In this document: positions 50,035 through 58,507 of the stretch, piece by piece
Numbering within the stretch: position 1 is the first letter of the stretch
Layout: each line of letters opens with the position of its first letter
DNA from: Nonomuraea typhae
Lineage (GTDB): Bacteria; Actinomycetota; Actinomycetes; Streptosporangiales; Streptosporangiaceae
Reading direction: 5' to 3'
Length of the DNA stretch: 64,000 bases
NCBI RefSeq assembly: GCF_009760925.1
Contig: NZ_VRLV01000011.1
Location: 1-64,000, forward strand
The notes under the pieces: generated by a model
Seen by the model: only the letters and a program-made list of their open reading frames with translations
The model's database searches: none
What the model was told of the DNA's origin: nothing
Made by a program: the position numbers and the translations under genes

Positions 50035-53000
50035 CAGCTTCGCCAGCGCCTCGTCCCTGGGCAGCCCGGCGCCCTCGCGGTAGGCCCGTTCGTACCGCTG
50101 GGCGCCGAGCAGGGCCGTCAGCTCGGCGGCGAGCGCGGCCAGCTCGGGCTCGCCCTGGTCGAAGGCGCCGCGGATGGCCTGGCTCAGGCCCAGGGCGGTG
50201 GCCGCGCCGTACGCGTCTCCCTCCAGCAGGAGCAGCCTGGCCAGCAGCTCGGCCGCGGTCGCGGCGTCCCTCTCGTTCAGGGAGGCTCGGACGGCCACGG
50301 GGAACAACGCGCGCGCCGCCCGCGCCTGCCCCGCGGCCAGCAGGTTGGCCAGGCGGGCGGTCGCGACGAGCCGGGCGACGGCCTCCTCGTCCATGGACAG
50401 GCCGCGGCCCATCGCCGCCAGCTCGTCGACCGCCCGCTCGGCCGCCTCCAGCTCTCCGGTACGGCGGTGCAGAGCGGCGATCAGGCGCCAGAGCCCGATC
50501 TCGGCATGTTGCCTGGCCCGCGGGTTCACCCGGCTCCTGGCCAGCTCCGCCTCGCGCCAGGCGCCTTCCCGGTCACCGGCGCGGGAGCGTTCGGCGGCCA
50601 GCCCGGTCCGGTGCCAGATCTCCTCCCCGATGCCGAGCTCGGCGGCCAGCACCGAGCTGCGTTCCAGCGCGGCGATGGCCGCCTCGTGCTCGCCGCGGAT
50701 CGAGTGGACGCGGGCCAGGCTGCCCAACGTCATGATCAGCCCGGTGCGCTCGCCGAGTTCGTCGAACCGGCGCAGCGCCTCGGCCAGGGCCTTCATGGCG
50801 CCTTCCCAGTCGCCGTCCTCACCGCGCACGGTAGCCTCCATCCAGGACGCGGAGGCCCTGGCCCACGGGTCGCGGTGTTCGCCGGCCTTGGCCAGCTCGT
50901 CCTCGACCAGGTCGGCGAAGCCGTACACGAACGAGGCGGCGAGCACGAGCGGCACCGCCGGCACGAACCGCTCCAGCACGCCGGTGCGGATGCACTCCTC
51001 GATCAGGGGCCGCGCCTCGGCGGCGGGAGCGAAGACCCGGTCACCGGCCAGCGTGAGGAGCGCGGCCAGCAGCGCCCGCGCGTGGCCGGGCAGCGCGTCG
51101 CCGAACGCGAGCACCTCGGCCAGAAGCTTCTCCGATCGGGCGTCGAAGCGCGTGTACCAGTACCACCACAGCGTCGGCAGCGGCCGCCACGCGGCGTCGG
51201 CGTCGCCGTCGGCGATGGCCGCGCGCACCGCGAACAGCAGGTTGTCGTAGTCGGCGTCGAGGGCGGCGAAGGCGCGCAGCTGGTCACGCGAGCGCAGCGG
51301 CAGCTCGTTCTCCTCGGCCAGGAGCCGGAAGTGCCGGATGAACCGGGCCCGGACCTCGCCCTGCTCACCGCTGCGGCGCAGCTCCTCCTCGGCGTAGGCG
51401 CGGATCGTCTCCAGCATCCGGTACCGCCCGCCCGTCGCCACCACGAACGACTTCTCCACGAGCGAGCCCAGGACGTACACGCTCCCGCACACCGCTTCCA
51501 CCGCGGCCTCGCCGGCGCCGCCGGGGAAGACGGCGAAGCGGCGTGCCAGCGTGCGTTCCTCCTCGCTCAGCAGGCCCCAACTCCACTCGACCACGGCGTG
51601 CAGGGTGCGCTGGTGCGGAAGCGCGGTCCTGTTGCCCGAGGTCAGCAGCCGGAAGCGGTCGTCGAGCCGACGGGCGATCTGCTCCAGGCTCATCGAGCGC
51701 AGCCGGGCGGCGGCCAGTTCCAGGGCGAGCGGCAGGCCGTCGAGGCGACGGCAGACGTCGGCGACCGTGGCGTCGTCCAGCTCGGTGCCCGGCAGCACGT
51801 CGGCCGCCCGGTCGCGGAACAGCCGCGCCGCCGGGGGCTCGGCCAGCGGCCCGAGCGGGCACAGCACCTCCCCGACGATCGCCAGCGACTGCCTGCTGGT
51901 GGCCAGGATGGTCAGGTACGGCAGGCGCCCCAGCAACCCGTGGGCCAGGTGGGCGACGTCCTCGACCAGCCGTTCGCAGTCGTCCAGCACCAGGACCGCC
52001 GCGCCGTCCTGGATCAGCTCGGCCACCTGGTCAAGGGGATCGGCCGGCCCGGTCTGCCGGGCGCCGCCAGACCTGAGCGTGCCGAGCACGACGTCGACCA
52101 GGCGCTCGGGGGTGTCGGCGGCGGCCAGGGAGACGAACCACAGCCGGCCGGTCCGGTACGCGGGGTGCCGGGTCACCGCCTCGACCGCCAGCCTGCTCTT
52201 GCCCGCGCCGCCCGGTCCCACGATCGTGACCAGTCGGGAGGTCTCCATCTGCGCCAGGACCTGCTTCAGCTCGTGCTCCCGGCCGACGAAGCTGGTCAGC
52301 CGAAGCGGCAGCCGGGGCTCCGCCCGTGCCGGGGACGTGCCGTACTCGCCGCGCAGCACGGCCAGGTGGGCGGCGCGTAGTTCCGGCCCGGGATCGACGC
52401 CGAGCTCTTCCGCCAGCGTGCCGCGGACGTGCTCGTACACGGCCAGCGCCGCGGACTGCCGGCCGGCGGCGGCCAGGGCCCGCATGCGCAGCGCGGCCAG
52501 GCGTTCGCGCAGGGGGTGGCGGGCGCTCTCCGACTCCAGGTCGGCCAGGATCGCCTCGTGCCCGCCGAGCCGGAGCTCCGCCTCGAAGCGGTCCTCGGCG
52601 GCCGACGTCCTCAGGTCTGCCCAGCGGGCCGCCGCGGCTGCGGCGAACGCGTGCTTCTCCAGGTCGGCCAGCGGCGTGCCGCGCCAGAGGCCCAGCGCCT
52701 CGCCGAGCAGTTCCGACGCCTTGCGCGGCCGGTCGGCGGCCAGCGCGTCGCGGCCCCGGGCGATCAGGTCCTCGAACCGCGCGGCGTCCACGTGCGGCGC
52801 CGGCAGCCGGTAGCCGCCGGGGACCGGCTCCACCTGCTTCGCCCCGCCCAGCGCCCGGCGCAGCCTGGACACCAGCGCCTGCAACGCGTTGGCGGCGTCG
52901 GCCGGTGGATCGGCGCCCCACAGGTCGTCGGCCAGCGTGTCACTCCGCACGGCCCGGCCGGGGGCGAGGGCGAGCCTGGCCAGGAGCGCGCGCAGTCTGG

Positions 53001-53070
53001 CGCCGCTGATCTCGATCGGCTTCCCGTCCTCCCCGAAGGCACGGATCTGCCCCAAAAGCTCGATGCGCAC
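50017..53070 (-). CDS. AfsR/SARP-type regulator (BTAD, NB-ARC, helical repeats)
   Basis: This 1017-residue protein starts at GTG 53070 after AGGGGTGG. The winged helix is residues 1-92 (VRIELLGQIRAF, NALQALVSRLRRALGG). The activation domain is about 95-240 (LGLWRGTPLADLEKHAFA, LAEELGVDPGPELRAAHLAV), and NB-ARC has Walker A GPGGAGKS (285-292) and AVLVLDDCERLVEDV. The C-terminal helical repeat region is about 620-1017. It is the third regulator of this class in the window. It faces the secreted metalloprotease gene across an 81-bp gap that holds a perfect 18-bp dyad, making that gene its probable target. Confidence 0.92.
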   Translation of the reverse strand: MRIELLGQIRAFGEDGKPIEISGARLRALLARLALAPGRAVRSDTLADDLWGADPPADAANALQALVSRLRRALGGAKQVEPVPGGYRLPAPHVDAARFEDLIARGRDALAADRPRKASELLGEALGLWRGTPLADLEKHAFAAAAAARWADLRTSAAEDRFEAELRLGGHEAILADLESESARHPLRERLAALRMRALAAAGRQSAALAVYEHVRGTLAEELGVDPGPELRAAHLAVLRGEYGTSPARAEPRLPLRLTSFVGREHELKQVLAQMETSRLVTIVGPGGAGKSRLAVEAVTRHPAYRTGRLWFVSLAAADTPERLVDVVLGTLRSGGARQTGPADPLDQVAELIQDGAAVLVLDDCERLVEDVAHLAHGLLGRLPYLTILATSRQSLAIVGEVLCPLGPLAEPPAARLFRDRAADVLPGTELDDATVADVCRRLDGLPLALELAAARLRSMSLEQIARRLDDRFRLLTSGNRTALPHQRTLHAVVEWSWGLLSEEERTLARRFAVFPGGAGEAAVEAVCGSVYVLGSLVEKSFVVATGGRYRMLETIRAYAEEELRRSGEQGEVRARFIRHFRLLAEENELPLRSRDQLRAFAALDADYDNLLFAVRAAIADGDADAAWRPLPTLWWYWYTRFDARSEKLLAEVLAFGDALPGHARALLAALLTLAGDRVFAPAAEARPLIEECIRTGVLERFVPAVPLVLAASFVYGFADLVEDELAKAGEHRDPWARASASWMEATVRGEDGDWEGAMKALAEALRRFDELGERTGLIMTLGSLARVHSIRGEHEAAIAALERSSVLAAELGIGEEIWHRTGLAAERSRAGDREGAWREAELARSRVNPRARQHAEIGLWRLIAALHRRTGELEAAERAVDELAAMGRGLSMDEEAVARLVATARLANLLAAGQARAARALFPVAVRASLNERDAATAAELLARLLLLEGDAYGAATALGLSQAIRGAFDQGEPELAALAAELTALLGAQRYERAYREGAGLPRDEALAKLSEPVG

Positions 53071-53099
53071 CGTTCCACCCCTCTCAGCGCGTCGTCGGG

Positions 53100-53117
53100 T
53101 GAGTAGGTGCCTACTCA
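53100..53117. promoter_or_regulatory. perfect 8-2-8 palindrome between AfsR-like and metalloprotease genes
   Basis: TGAGTAGG-TG-CCTACTCA is an 18-bp perfect dyad centred in the 81-bp gap between the two divergent genes, 30 bp from one start and 35 bp from the other. An operator controlling both is the simplest reading. Confidence 0.5.
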
Positions 53118-53151
53118 TGTGGTACTCGGACAACGCTCGCACTCTTGCCGC

Positions 53152-56100
53152 ATGTTGCATCTATCACGATTCGCCCGACCGGCGATCATCCCGCTGGTCG
53201 TGCTCTGTCTCATCGCGCTCACCACGGTGCTGGCCCCGCCGGCCCGCGCGGCCACGGACGTCGTCGTCACCCTGACGATCAACCACGTCCAGCAGCACGA
53301 GAACCCGGACGACGACGGCGGGGACGGCGACTACTTCCCCGAGATCCGCATCGGCGACGGCCCGGGCGACCCCGTCTTACGCAAGCCGTACGTGCAGGAC
53401 GACGTCTTCGACCCCAGCCGCTTCGCCGACCCGTGGATCTTCACCAGGACGGTCTCCGTGCCCGACGACAGGTTCACCGTCCCGGTGCTGGTCCGGCTGT
53501 GGGACTACGACGACGGCACCAACGGCGGCGACGACCTCATGGACATCAGCCCGGGCAACCAGGACGACGAGCTGAACCTGGAGTTCGACCTCGGCACCCG
53601 GTCCTGGCGCGGCGCCGCCGACGGGATCAGGCCGAACCAGAACCGCATCACCGGCGACGGCGACCCGAACTTCCCCGACACCAACGACGGCGTCGCCGCC
53701 ACGATCGGCATCGACCTCAAGGTCGATCTCACCACCCTGCCCGACACCGACGAGGACGGCATCTACGACGTCATCGAGCGGTTCGGCATCAGGGAGATCG
53801 ACGGCACGATGCGCTACGACCTGGCGGCCCTGGGCGCCAACCCGTGCCGCAAGAGCGTCGTCGTGACCATCGACTACATGTCCTCCCCGGCGGAGAACCA
53901 CAAGCCCAAGACCGCCGCGATCAACGAGGTCAGGACCGCGTTCGCGAACGCCCCCGTCGATCCGGTACGGCCCTGCCGTTACGCCGGAGTCCCCACCCCG
54001 GTCGGCGTGGACTTCGTCTACATCGAGGGCAATCAGATCGCCGAGCAGGCCACGATCGGGCTGGACGCCGACTTCCGCAAGTTCCGCGACGACAACCTGA
54101 GCCCGCTGCTGCGCCCCTACGCGCACTACGCGATCGCCGCCCACGACCAGCCCGGGGCCGCGGGGGTGTCGGGAGTCTGCTGCGACGCGGACAAGGACTT
54201 CCTGATCACGCTCGGCTCCTGGCGCACCCTGTGCGTCGCGCCCGGCCCCAACGGCGTCTCCGACTCCACTCCGGGCGGCGACGACGCGCTGCTGGGCACC
54301 GGCGAGATCGACGTCGGCACCGACGGCGACTGCCAGAGCACCGCCGCCGGCGACGACGACCAGGTCATCCCGACCGGCACCGGCAAGGACGACGCCCGGG
54401 TCGGCACGGTCCGCGACCAGTCCGGCACGATCATGCACGAACTCGGCCACGCGCTCGGCCTCGCCCACGGCGGCAACCTCCGCACCAACCACAAGCCGAA
54501 CTACCTGAGCGTCATGAACTACTCCTTCGACCCGGGCGGGATCCCGATCACGCCGGGCCGCAACCCCGTCCGCCGCCTCGACTACTCGCGCGAGGACCTG
54601 CCGGACCTGAACCGCACCAACCTGGACGAGTCCATGGGCATCCAGGACGGCACCGACCACACCCGCTGGCTGGACCCGACCGGCGCCGAGCAGTTCGGCC
54701 CCGGACGCGGCCCGCTCAACTGGAACTGGAACTTCACCCCCGCCGGGCGGGCCATCATCGACCCGCCGACGCCGCCCCTGGCCGTGGACGTCAACGCCGA
54801 CGACGACGTCTGCGTGCTGGCCGGCCCGAACGGCATGCTCAACAGCACGGTGCACCCCAACGACTCCCAGGTGGGCAACGACATCCTGCGGGGCAGGGAC
54901 GGCTCCTGCCAGTCCACGCCCGGCGGTGACGACACCGGCCGCGAGACCGTCCTGACCGGCTTCGACGACTGGGCCGAACTGGACTACAAGGGCGCCGCCG
55001 ACACCGCCTCCGGGCCCGAGATCACCTACCGCCAGGCCGTACGCGCGGAGCTGGCCCAGCGCAACTTCTACGAGCCCGACGTCACGGTCGCCAAGACCGT
55101 GGACAAGGCCGCCGCGCTGCCCGGCGACACGCTGACCTACCAGGTGAAGACCACGAACGTCGGCAAGGGCCGCGCCGCCTCGGTGAGCCTCACCGACACG
55201 CCGCCCGACGGCGCCGCGGTGACCCGCGCCCTGCCCGGCCTGCCTCCGCAGGGCTCCCACACGGAGACCTTCACCTACGAGGTGCCCTGCACCACGCCCG
55301 ACGCGGCCGAGCTCGTCAACCGCGCCGGCGTGACGGCCACGAACCTGGCCGACGAGGCGGAGACCAACACCGCCAACAACGGCGACGCCGTGACCACCCG
55401 GATCAAGGCGCCGCGGCTGACCCTCGCCGCCACCACCACCCCGCAGGCGGATGCGGCGGCGGCGGTGACCACCGGGCTCACGGTCGCCAACACAGGCAGC
55501 GCCGCCGCGACCGGGGTCACCCTGCGGTACACGCTGCCCGACGGCGTTTACTACAGCACCGCCCTCGACCAGGGCGCCGGGCCCCGCCCGACGAGCGTGA
55601 CCGGCCGGGTCCTGTCGTGGAACCTGTCCTCCCTGGACGGCGGCGTCACCCGGAGCGTGGCGTTCACCACCCGCTCCAGCCTGCTCACCGAGGGCGGCAC
55701 GCGGCTCACCGGTCAGGCCGAGGTCACGTACGGCAACGCCAACGGCTGCACCTACGCCCCGGTGACCACGTCGGCCACGACCACGGTCACCGAGACCCCG
55801 CCGAGCCGGGACCCGCGCGTCTCCACGATCTGGGCGACGTTCCCGAGCATGCGCACCGCCGAACTCCTGGCCAGGGTCCAGGCCACCGACACCCGCTTCG
55901 ACACCTCCCCGGCCGACGGCCTGCTGACCCAGCAGGAGGTCAACGACACCTTCCGCCTGCCGCTCCTGCAGCCGAGGAGCCTGAAGGCCGAACTCCTGAC
56001 CACGTACCTGAATCTGGCCGACCGCAGGATCAACGCGGCGACCCGCGTGCACACGCTGACCATCGAACGGCTCGGCCTGCGCACGGTCGGCGACGCGGCC

Positions 56101-56211
56101 CGGCACGCGCAGAGCGTGCTGCCGCGGCCGCCGCTCAGCAACGTGATCGCCTTCACCGACGCCACCCTGGCGCTCGTCGAGATCAACTCCGGCCTCGCCG
56201 AACGCTACTGA
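53152..56211 (+). CDS. large secreted zinc metalloprotease with DUF11-like domains
   Basis: This 1019-residue protein starts at ATG 53152; an earlier in-frame ATG at 53107 lies in the operator. A signal peptide (IIPLVVLCLIALTTVLAPPA) is followed by an acidic N-terminal region (DDDGGDGD, DYDDGTNGGDD). The metzincin-type site is HELGHALGLAH (His429, Glu430, His433, His439) with a Met-turn YLSVMNYSF (Met455). A ~40-residue module with Cys and many Asp occurs twice, before and after the active site (residues 361-402 and 554-594). Two DUF11/CARDB-like beta domains follow (about 645-890), then a helical end. It should be an extracellular, calcium-stabilised protease. Confidence 0.88.
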   Translation: MLHLSRFARPAIIPLVVLCLIALTTVLAPPARAATDVVVTLTINHVQQHENPDDDGGDGDYFPEIRIGDGPGDPVLRKPYVQDDVFDPSRFADPWIFTRTVSVPDDRFTVPVLVRLWDYDDGTNGGDDLMDISPGNQDDELNLEFDLGTRSWRGAADGIRPNQNRITGDGDPNFPDTNDGVAATIGIDLKVDLTTLPDTDEDGIYDVIERFGIREIDGTMRYDLAALGANPCRKSVVVTIDYMSSPAENHKPKTAAINEVRTAFANAPVDPVRPCRYAGVPTPVGVDFVYIEGNQIAEQATIGLDADFRKFRDDNLSPLLRPYAHYAIAAHDQPGAAGVSGVCCDADKDFLITLGSWRTLCVAPGPNGVSDSTPGGDDALLGTGEIDVGTDGDCQSTAAGDDDQVIPTGTGKDDARVGTVRDQSGTIMHELGHALGLAHGGNLRTNHKPNYLSVMNYSFDPGGIPITPGRNPVRRLDYSREDLPDLNRTNLDESMGIQDGTDHTRWLDPTGAEQFGPGRGPLNWNWNFTPAGRAIIDPPTPPLAVDVNADDDVCVLAGPNGMLNSTVHPNDSQVGNDILRGRDGSCQSTPGGDDTGRETVLTGFDDWAELDYKGAADTASGPEITYRQAVRAELAQRNFYEPDVTVAKTVDKAAALPGDTLTYQVKTTNVGKGRAASVSLTDTPPDGAAVTRALPGLPPQGSHTETFTYEVPCTTPDAAELVNRAGVTATNLADEAETNTANNGDAVTTRIKAPRLTLAATTTPQADAAAAVTTGLTVANTGSAAATGVTLRYTLPDGVYYSTALDQGAGPRPTSVTGRVLSWNLSSLDGGVTRSVAFTTRSSLLTEGGTRLTGQAEVTYGNANGCTYAPVTTSATTTVTETPPSRDPRVSTIWATFPSMRTAELLARVQATDTRFDTSPADGLLTQQEVNDTFRLPLLQPRSLKAELLTTYLNLADRRINAATRVHTLTIERLGLRTVGDAARHAQSVLPRPPLSNVIAFTDATLALVEINSGLAERY

Positions 56212-56222
56212 CGCGGTGTGAA

Positions 56223-56255
56223 CCGCTGCCCCGGGCCACCGTCCCGGGGCGGCGG
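56223..56255. terminator. strong hairpin between convergent genes
   Basis: GCCCCGGG (56228-56235) pairs with CCCGGGGC (56243-56250) around a 7-nt loop. The stem extends outward through about five more pairs including one G-U. It lies between the metalloprotease stop (56211) and the convergent small secreted gene (stop 56262), so it can serve both. Confidence 0.7.
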
Positions 56256-56261
56256 CCCGCC

Positions 56262-56648
56262 TCAGCAGGTCCAGGCGACGTTGACGCCGGTCCCGCTGTT
56301 GGACTGGGCGCGTAGCTGGGGATAGGCGAGGTTCCTGCCCCAGGGAACGCTGCCCTGGCCGAGCCGGCCGAAGTCCGTGATGCCCATCGGGAACCACTTC
56401 GCCCGGCCGTTCTCGAACCCGAGCGCCTGAATGGCGACCTTGCCGCCGATGTTGCCGACGACCAGCCACTGGTAGTGCTTGCGGTAGCCAGGCCCGCCGG
56501 CGTAGGCCACCTTGGCCGTGGAGGCGTCGCCCATGACGAACCTGGGCTTGGCATAGGCGGTCCCCCCGCAGTACGGCGCGGCGGAGGCGGGCAGCGCGCC
56601 GAGGACGGGGGTGAGGATGAGCGCTGCGGTCATGAGGAGATGACGCAT
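56262..56648 (-). CDS. small secreted protein of unknown function
   Basis: About 128 residues from ATG 56648, seven bases after AAGGA; an ATG six bases earlier lies too close to that site. A signal peptide (LLMTAALILTPVLGALPASA) precedes a mature domain with Cys near both ends (PYCGGTAYAKP and NVAWTC), perhaps a disulphide. Gly and aromatic residues are frequent (GYRKHYQWLVVGNIGGKVAI, FGRLGQGSVPWGRNL). No family is recognised. It lies just downstream of the NarL-type sensor operon on the same strand, separated by an inverted repeat. Confidence 0.75.
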   Translation of the reverse strand: MRHLLMTAALILTPVLGALPASAAPYCGGTAYAKPRFVMGDASTAKVAYAGGPGYRKHYQWLVVGNIGGKVAIQALGFENGRAKWFPMGITDFGRLGQGSVPWGRNLAYPQLRAQSNSGTGVNVAWTC

Positions 56649-56700
56649 ATCCATTCCTTTCTGTCGCCTCGACCATCGCCCGGGGGCCCGGCCGTCCTCC

Positions 56701-56720
56701 AGACCGCTGCGCAGCGGTCA
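56701..56720. promoter_or_regulatory. inverted repeat TGACCGCT-N4-AGCGGTCT (copy 1)
   Basis: On the minus strand this 20-bp element begins with the TGA stop codon of the NarL-type regulator gene. It has perfect 7-bp core arms (GACCGCT / AGCGGTC) and a 4-bp spacer (GCGC). Its sequence matches a second element at 59723-59742 at 18 of 20 positions. It lies between the sensor operon and the small secreted gene, so it may be a terminator or a regulator site. Confidence 0.55.
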
Positions 56721-57428
56721 GGACGCGGCGGCGGCGGAGCGGTAGTCCTCGACCTCCTGCGGGGTGATGCGCCCTTCCTCGATGCAGCGGGCCAGCAGGG
56801 CGGTTCTCGACTTGCACGGCCGGCCGGTCGCGGCGAATTTGAGCTGGGCCCGCTCGACGTACTGCTTGACGGTCTTGTCGCTCACGGTGCCGCCGCCCGA
56901 CTTGGTCATGCGGCGGCCGATGGAGGCGTAGTCCATGCCCTGGAACAGGCAGAGCAGGGCTTCCTCCTCCCGCGGTGACAGGCGGGCGTCCACGAGCATG
57001 CTGCCGGCCATGGACGGGGTCATGCACGGCTGGTCGGCGGCGGCCTTCAGGATGATCTCGACGAAGTAGCCGCTGTCGGTCGCCTTGTCGAGGAAGGCCG
57101 AGGCCCCGGCCTGGATGGCCGCGCGCACGATGAGCGGCTGGACGTAGTTCGAGAAGACGACCACGCGGAGCCCGGCGTCGCACAGGCGGGAGACCCGCCG
57201 GGTCACGAGGTCGCGGGTGGGCGCGCCCTCGCCGCGCAGGTTGAGGTCCAGGACCACGACGTCGCAGGTGCGCCCGGGCCCGCTCAGCAGGGTCTCGACC
57301 GAGTCGGTGACCACGGACACGCGCACGCCGGGGGCCTCGGCGATCCAGGTGCGGACTCCGTCGATGATGACCGGGTGGTCTTCTACGATCGCGAGTGAGA
57401 CGGGATGATCCATCGGGTCTGTACCCAC
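56718..57428 (-). CDS. NarL/LuxR-family response regulator
   Basis: This 236-residue protein starts at GTG 57428, where AAGGAG lies seven bases upstream; an internal ATG at 57413 has no such site. The receiver has acidic pocket IVEDHPVIIDG, phospho-acceptor Asp61 (CDVVVLDLNLRG) and Lys in AFLDKATD. The C-terminal LuxR helix-turn-helix (about 163-220) begins ARLSPREEEALLCLFQGMDY and has SDKTVKQYVERAQLKFAATG. The insertion KSGGGTVSDKTV before the recognition helix is slightly longer than usual. The first 46 bp overlap the end of the degenerate sensor gene, so the three genes are one operon. Confidence 0.92.
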   Translation of the reverse strand: MGTDPMDHPVSLAIVEDHPVIIDGVRTWIAEAPGVRVSVVTDSVETLLSGPGRTCDVVVLDLNLRGEGAPTRDLVTRRVSRLCDAGLRVVVFSNYVQPLIVRAAIQAGASAFLDKATDSGYFVEIILKAAADQPCMTPSMAGSMLVDARLSPREEEALLCLFQGMDYASIGRRMTKSGGGTVSDKTVKQYVERAQLKFAATGRPCKSRTALLARCIEEGRITPQEVEDYRSAAAAS

Positions 57429-58507
57429 AGCTGATCTCCTTGCAGGTCGTGGTCGCAGCGCACGGACGGGTGCGCGCCGTGCGCGAGTTCGGGGAGCGGC
57501 GCATCGGCCAGGATCGCCACCGCCACCTCCGCGGGCCTGGCGACGACGGTGATCCGGGCCCGCGTCCTGGTCGCGGCGAGCGTGACCAGGACGGGTTCGG
57601 TCAGCGCCAGCCGTACGGCGGGCGGCATCGGCGGGATCGTGCCCACGGCCGCCTGGAGATCCACCGCGGCTCCGCGGTGCTCGGCGGCGTCGGCGCCGGA
57701 GCGCAGGTCGCGCAGCAGCGGATCGGGCAGGTCCTCGGACTCGACCATCAGGCGGCGCAGCCGGGAGATCGCCACGCTGACCAGTTGCCCGGTCTCGGGC
57801 CTGGTCACGTCCAGCCGGCCGGCGGCCAGCTCGGCGAGGTGCCCGGCCACCACGGGGCGGACGAGGTCGTAGCGCCGCCGGCGCGCGGCCTGCACGGTCT
57901 CGGCGATGAGGCGCTGGGTGACGACGCGGGTGAGGCGGTCCTGGTCCTGCGCGGTACGGCCGGCGATCCGGGCGAGCAGGCGCCCGCCGATGAGGAGGGT
58001 GACCTGGATGACGCAGACGCCGTGCGCGTACACCAGGTAGCGGGCGAGGGGGACGGCGGTGAACTCCCCGAGGGCGGCCAGCGCGATGAGCCCGACGAGG
58101 GTGTTGCCCGCGACGAAGGCCAGGAATTCGGGCAGGGGCCGGCGCCAGAGCGCGACGAGGGCGAACCAGCCCACGGAGGTGAAGGCCCAGTTGTAGGGGT
58201 GGTAGAACGACGGGCTGCTGAGCGCGGTGGCCAGGACGCCGAGCAGGAGCGTGGGGACGATCAGCAGCCCGAGCCACGGCCCGTGCCCGCCGCCGCGCAG
58301 CACCACCGTCGCCGCGACCGCGCCCAGGACGGCGTCGAGGACCCAGGTGGCGGCGCCGTAGGTCAGGGGGACGCGGTCGAAGGACCACAGGAACACCGAC
58401 GAGGGCAGCACGGGCATGACATGCCAGATGATCATCACGAGGATGGCGGCCCGGAGCGCGCCGTCGTCGTAGCGGCGCTCGACCGCGCTCACCGGGATGT
58501 CACTCAT
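57383..58507 (-). CDS. degenerate sensor-kinase-like membrane protein
   Basis: This 374-residue protein starts at ATG 58507, overlapping the upstream kinase stop by 8 bp (ATGAGTGA). About six membrane segments (residues 20-180) are followed by a cytosolic helical region. The place of a phospho-acceptor helix has IAETVQAARRRRYDLVRPVV without a suitable His motif. The C-terminal domain (VRLALTEPVLVTLAATRTRA, PSVRCDHDLQGDQLWVQTRW) looks like the outer strands of a HATPase domain with the N and G boxes missing. It is probably a catalytically dead kinase-like partner that modulates the neighbouring active kinase. Confidence 0.75.
   Translation of the reverse strand: MSDIPVSAVERRYDDGALRAAILVMIIWHVMPVLPSSVFLWSFDRVPLTYGAATWVLDAVLGAVAATVVLRGGGHGPWLGLLIVPTLLLGVLATALSSPSFYHPYNWAFTSVGWFALVALWRRPLPEFLAFVAGNTLVGLIALAALGEFTAVPLARYLVYAHGVCVIQVTLLIGGRLLARIAGRTAQDQDRLTRVVTQRLIAETVQAARRRRYDLVRPVVAGHLAELAAGRLDVTRPETGQLVSVAISRLRRLMVESEDLPDPLLRDLRSGADAAEHRGAAVDLQAAVGTIPPMPPAVRLALTEPVLVTLAATRTRARITVVARPAEVAVAILADAPLPELAHGAHPSVRCDHDLQGDQLWVQTRWIIPSHSRS

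Noticed and set aside
53377..57504. 1375-codon open frame on the minus strand
   Set aside because: It runs antisense through the metalloprotease and across unrelated genes. The composition is repetitive Val/Gly/Asp/Arg and it has no start context or domain.
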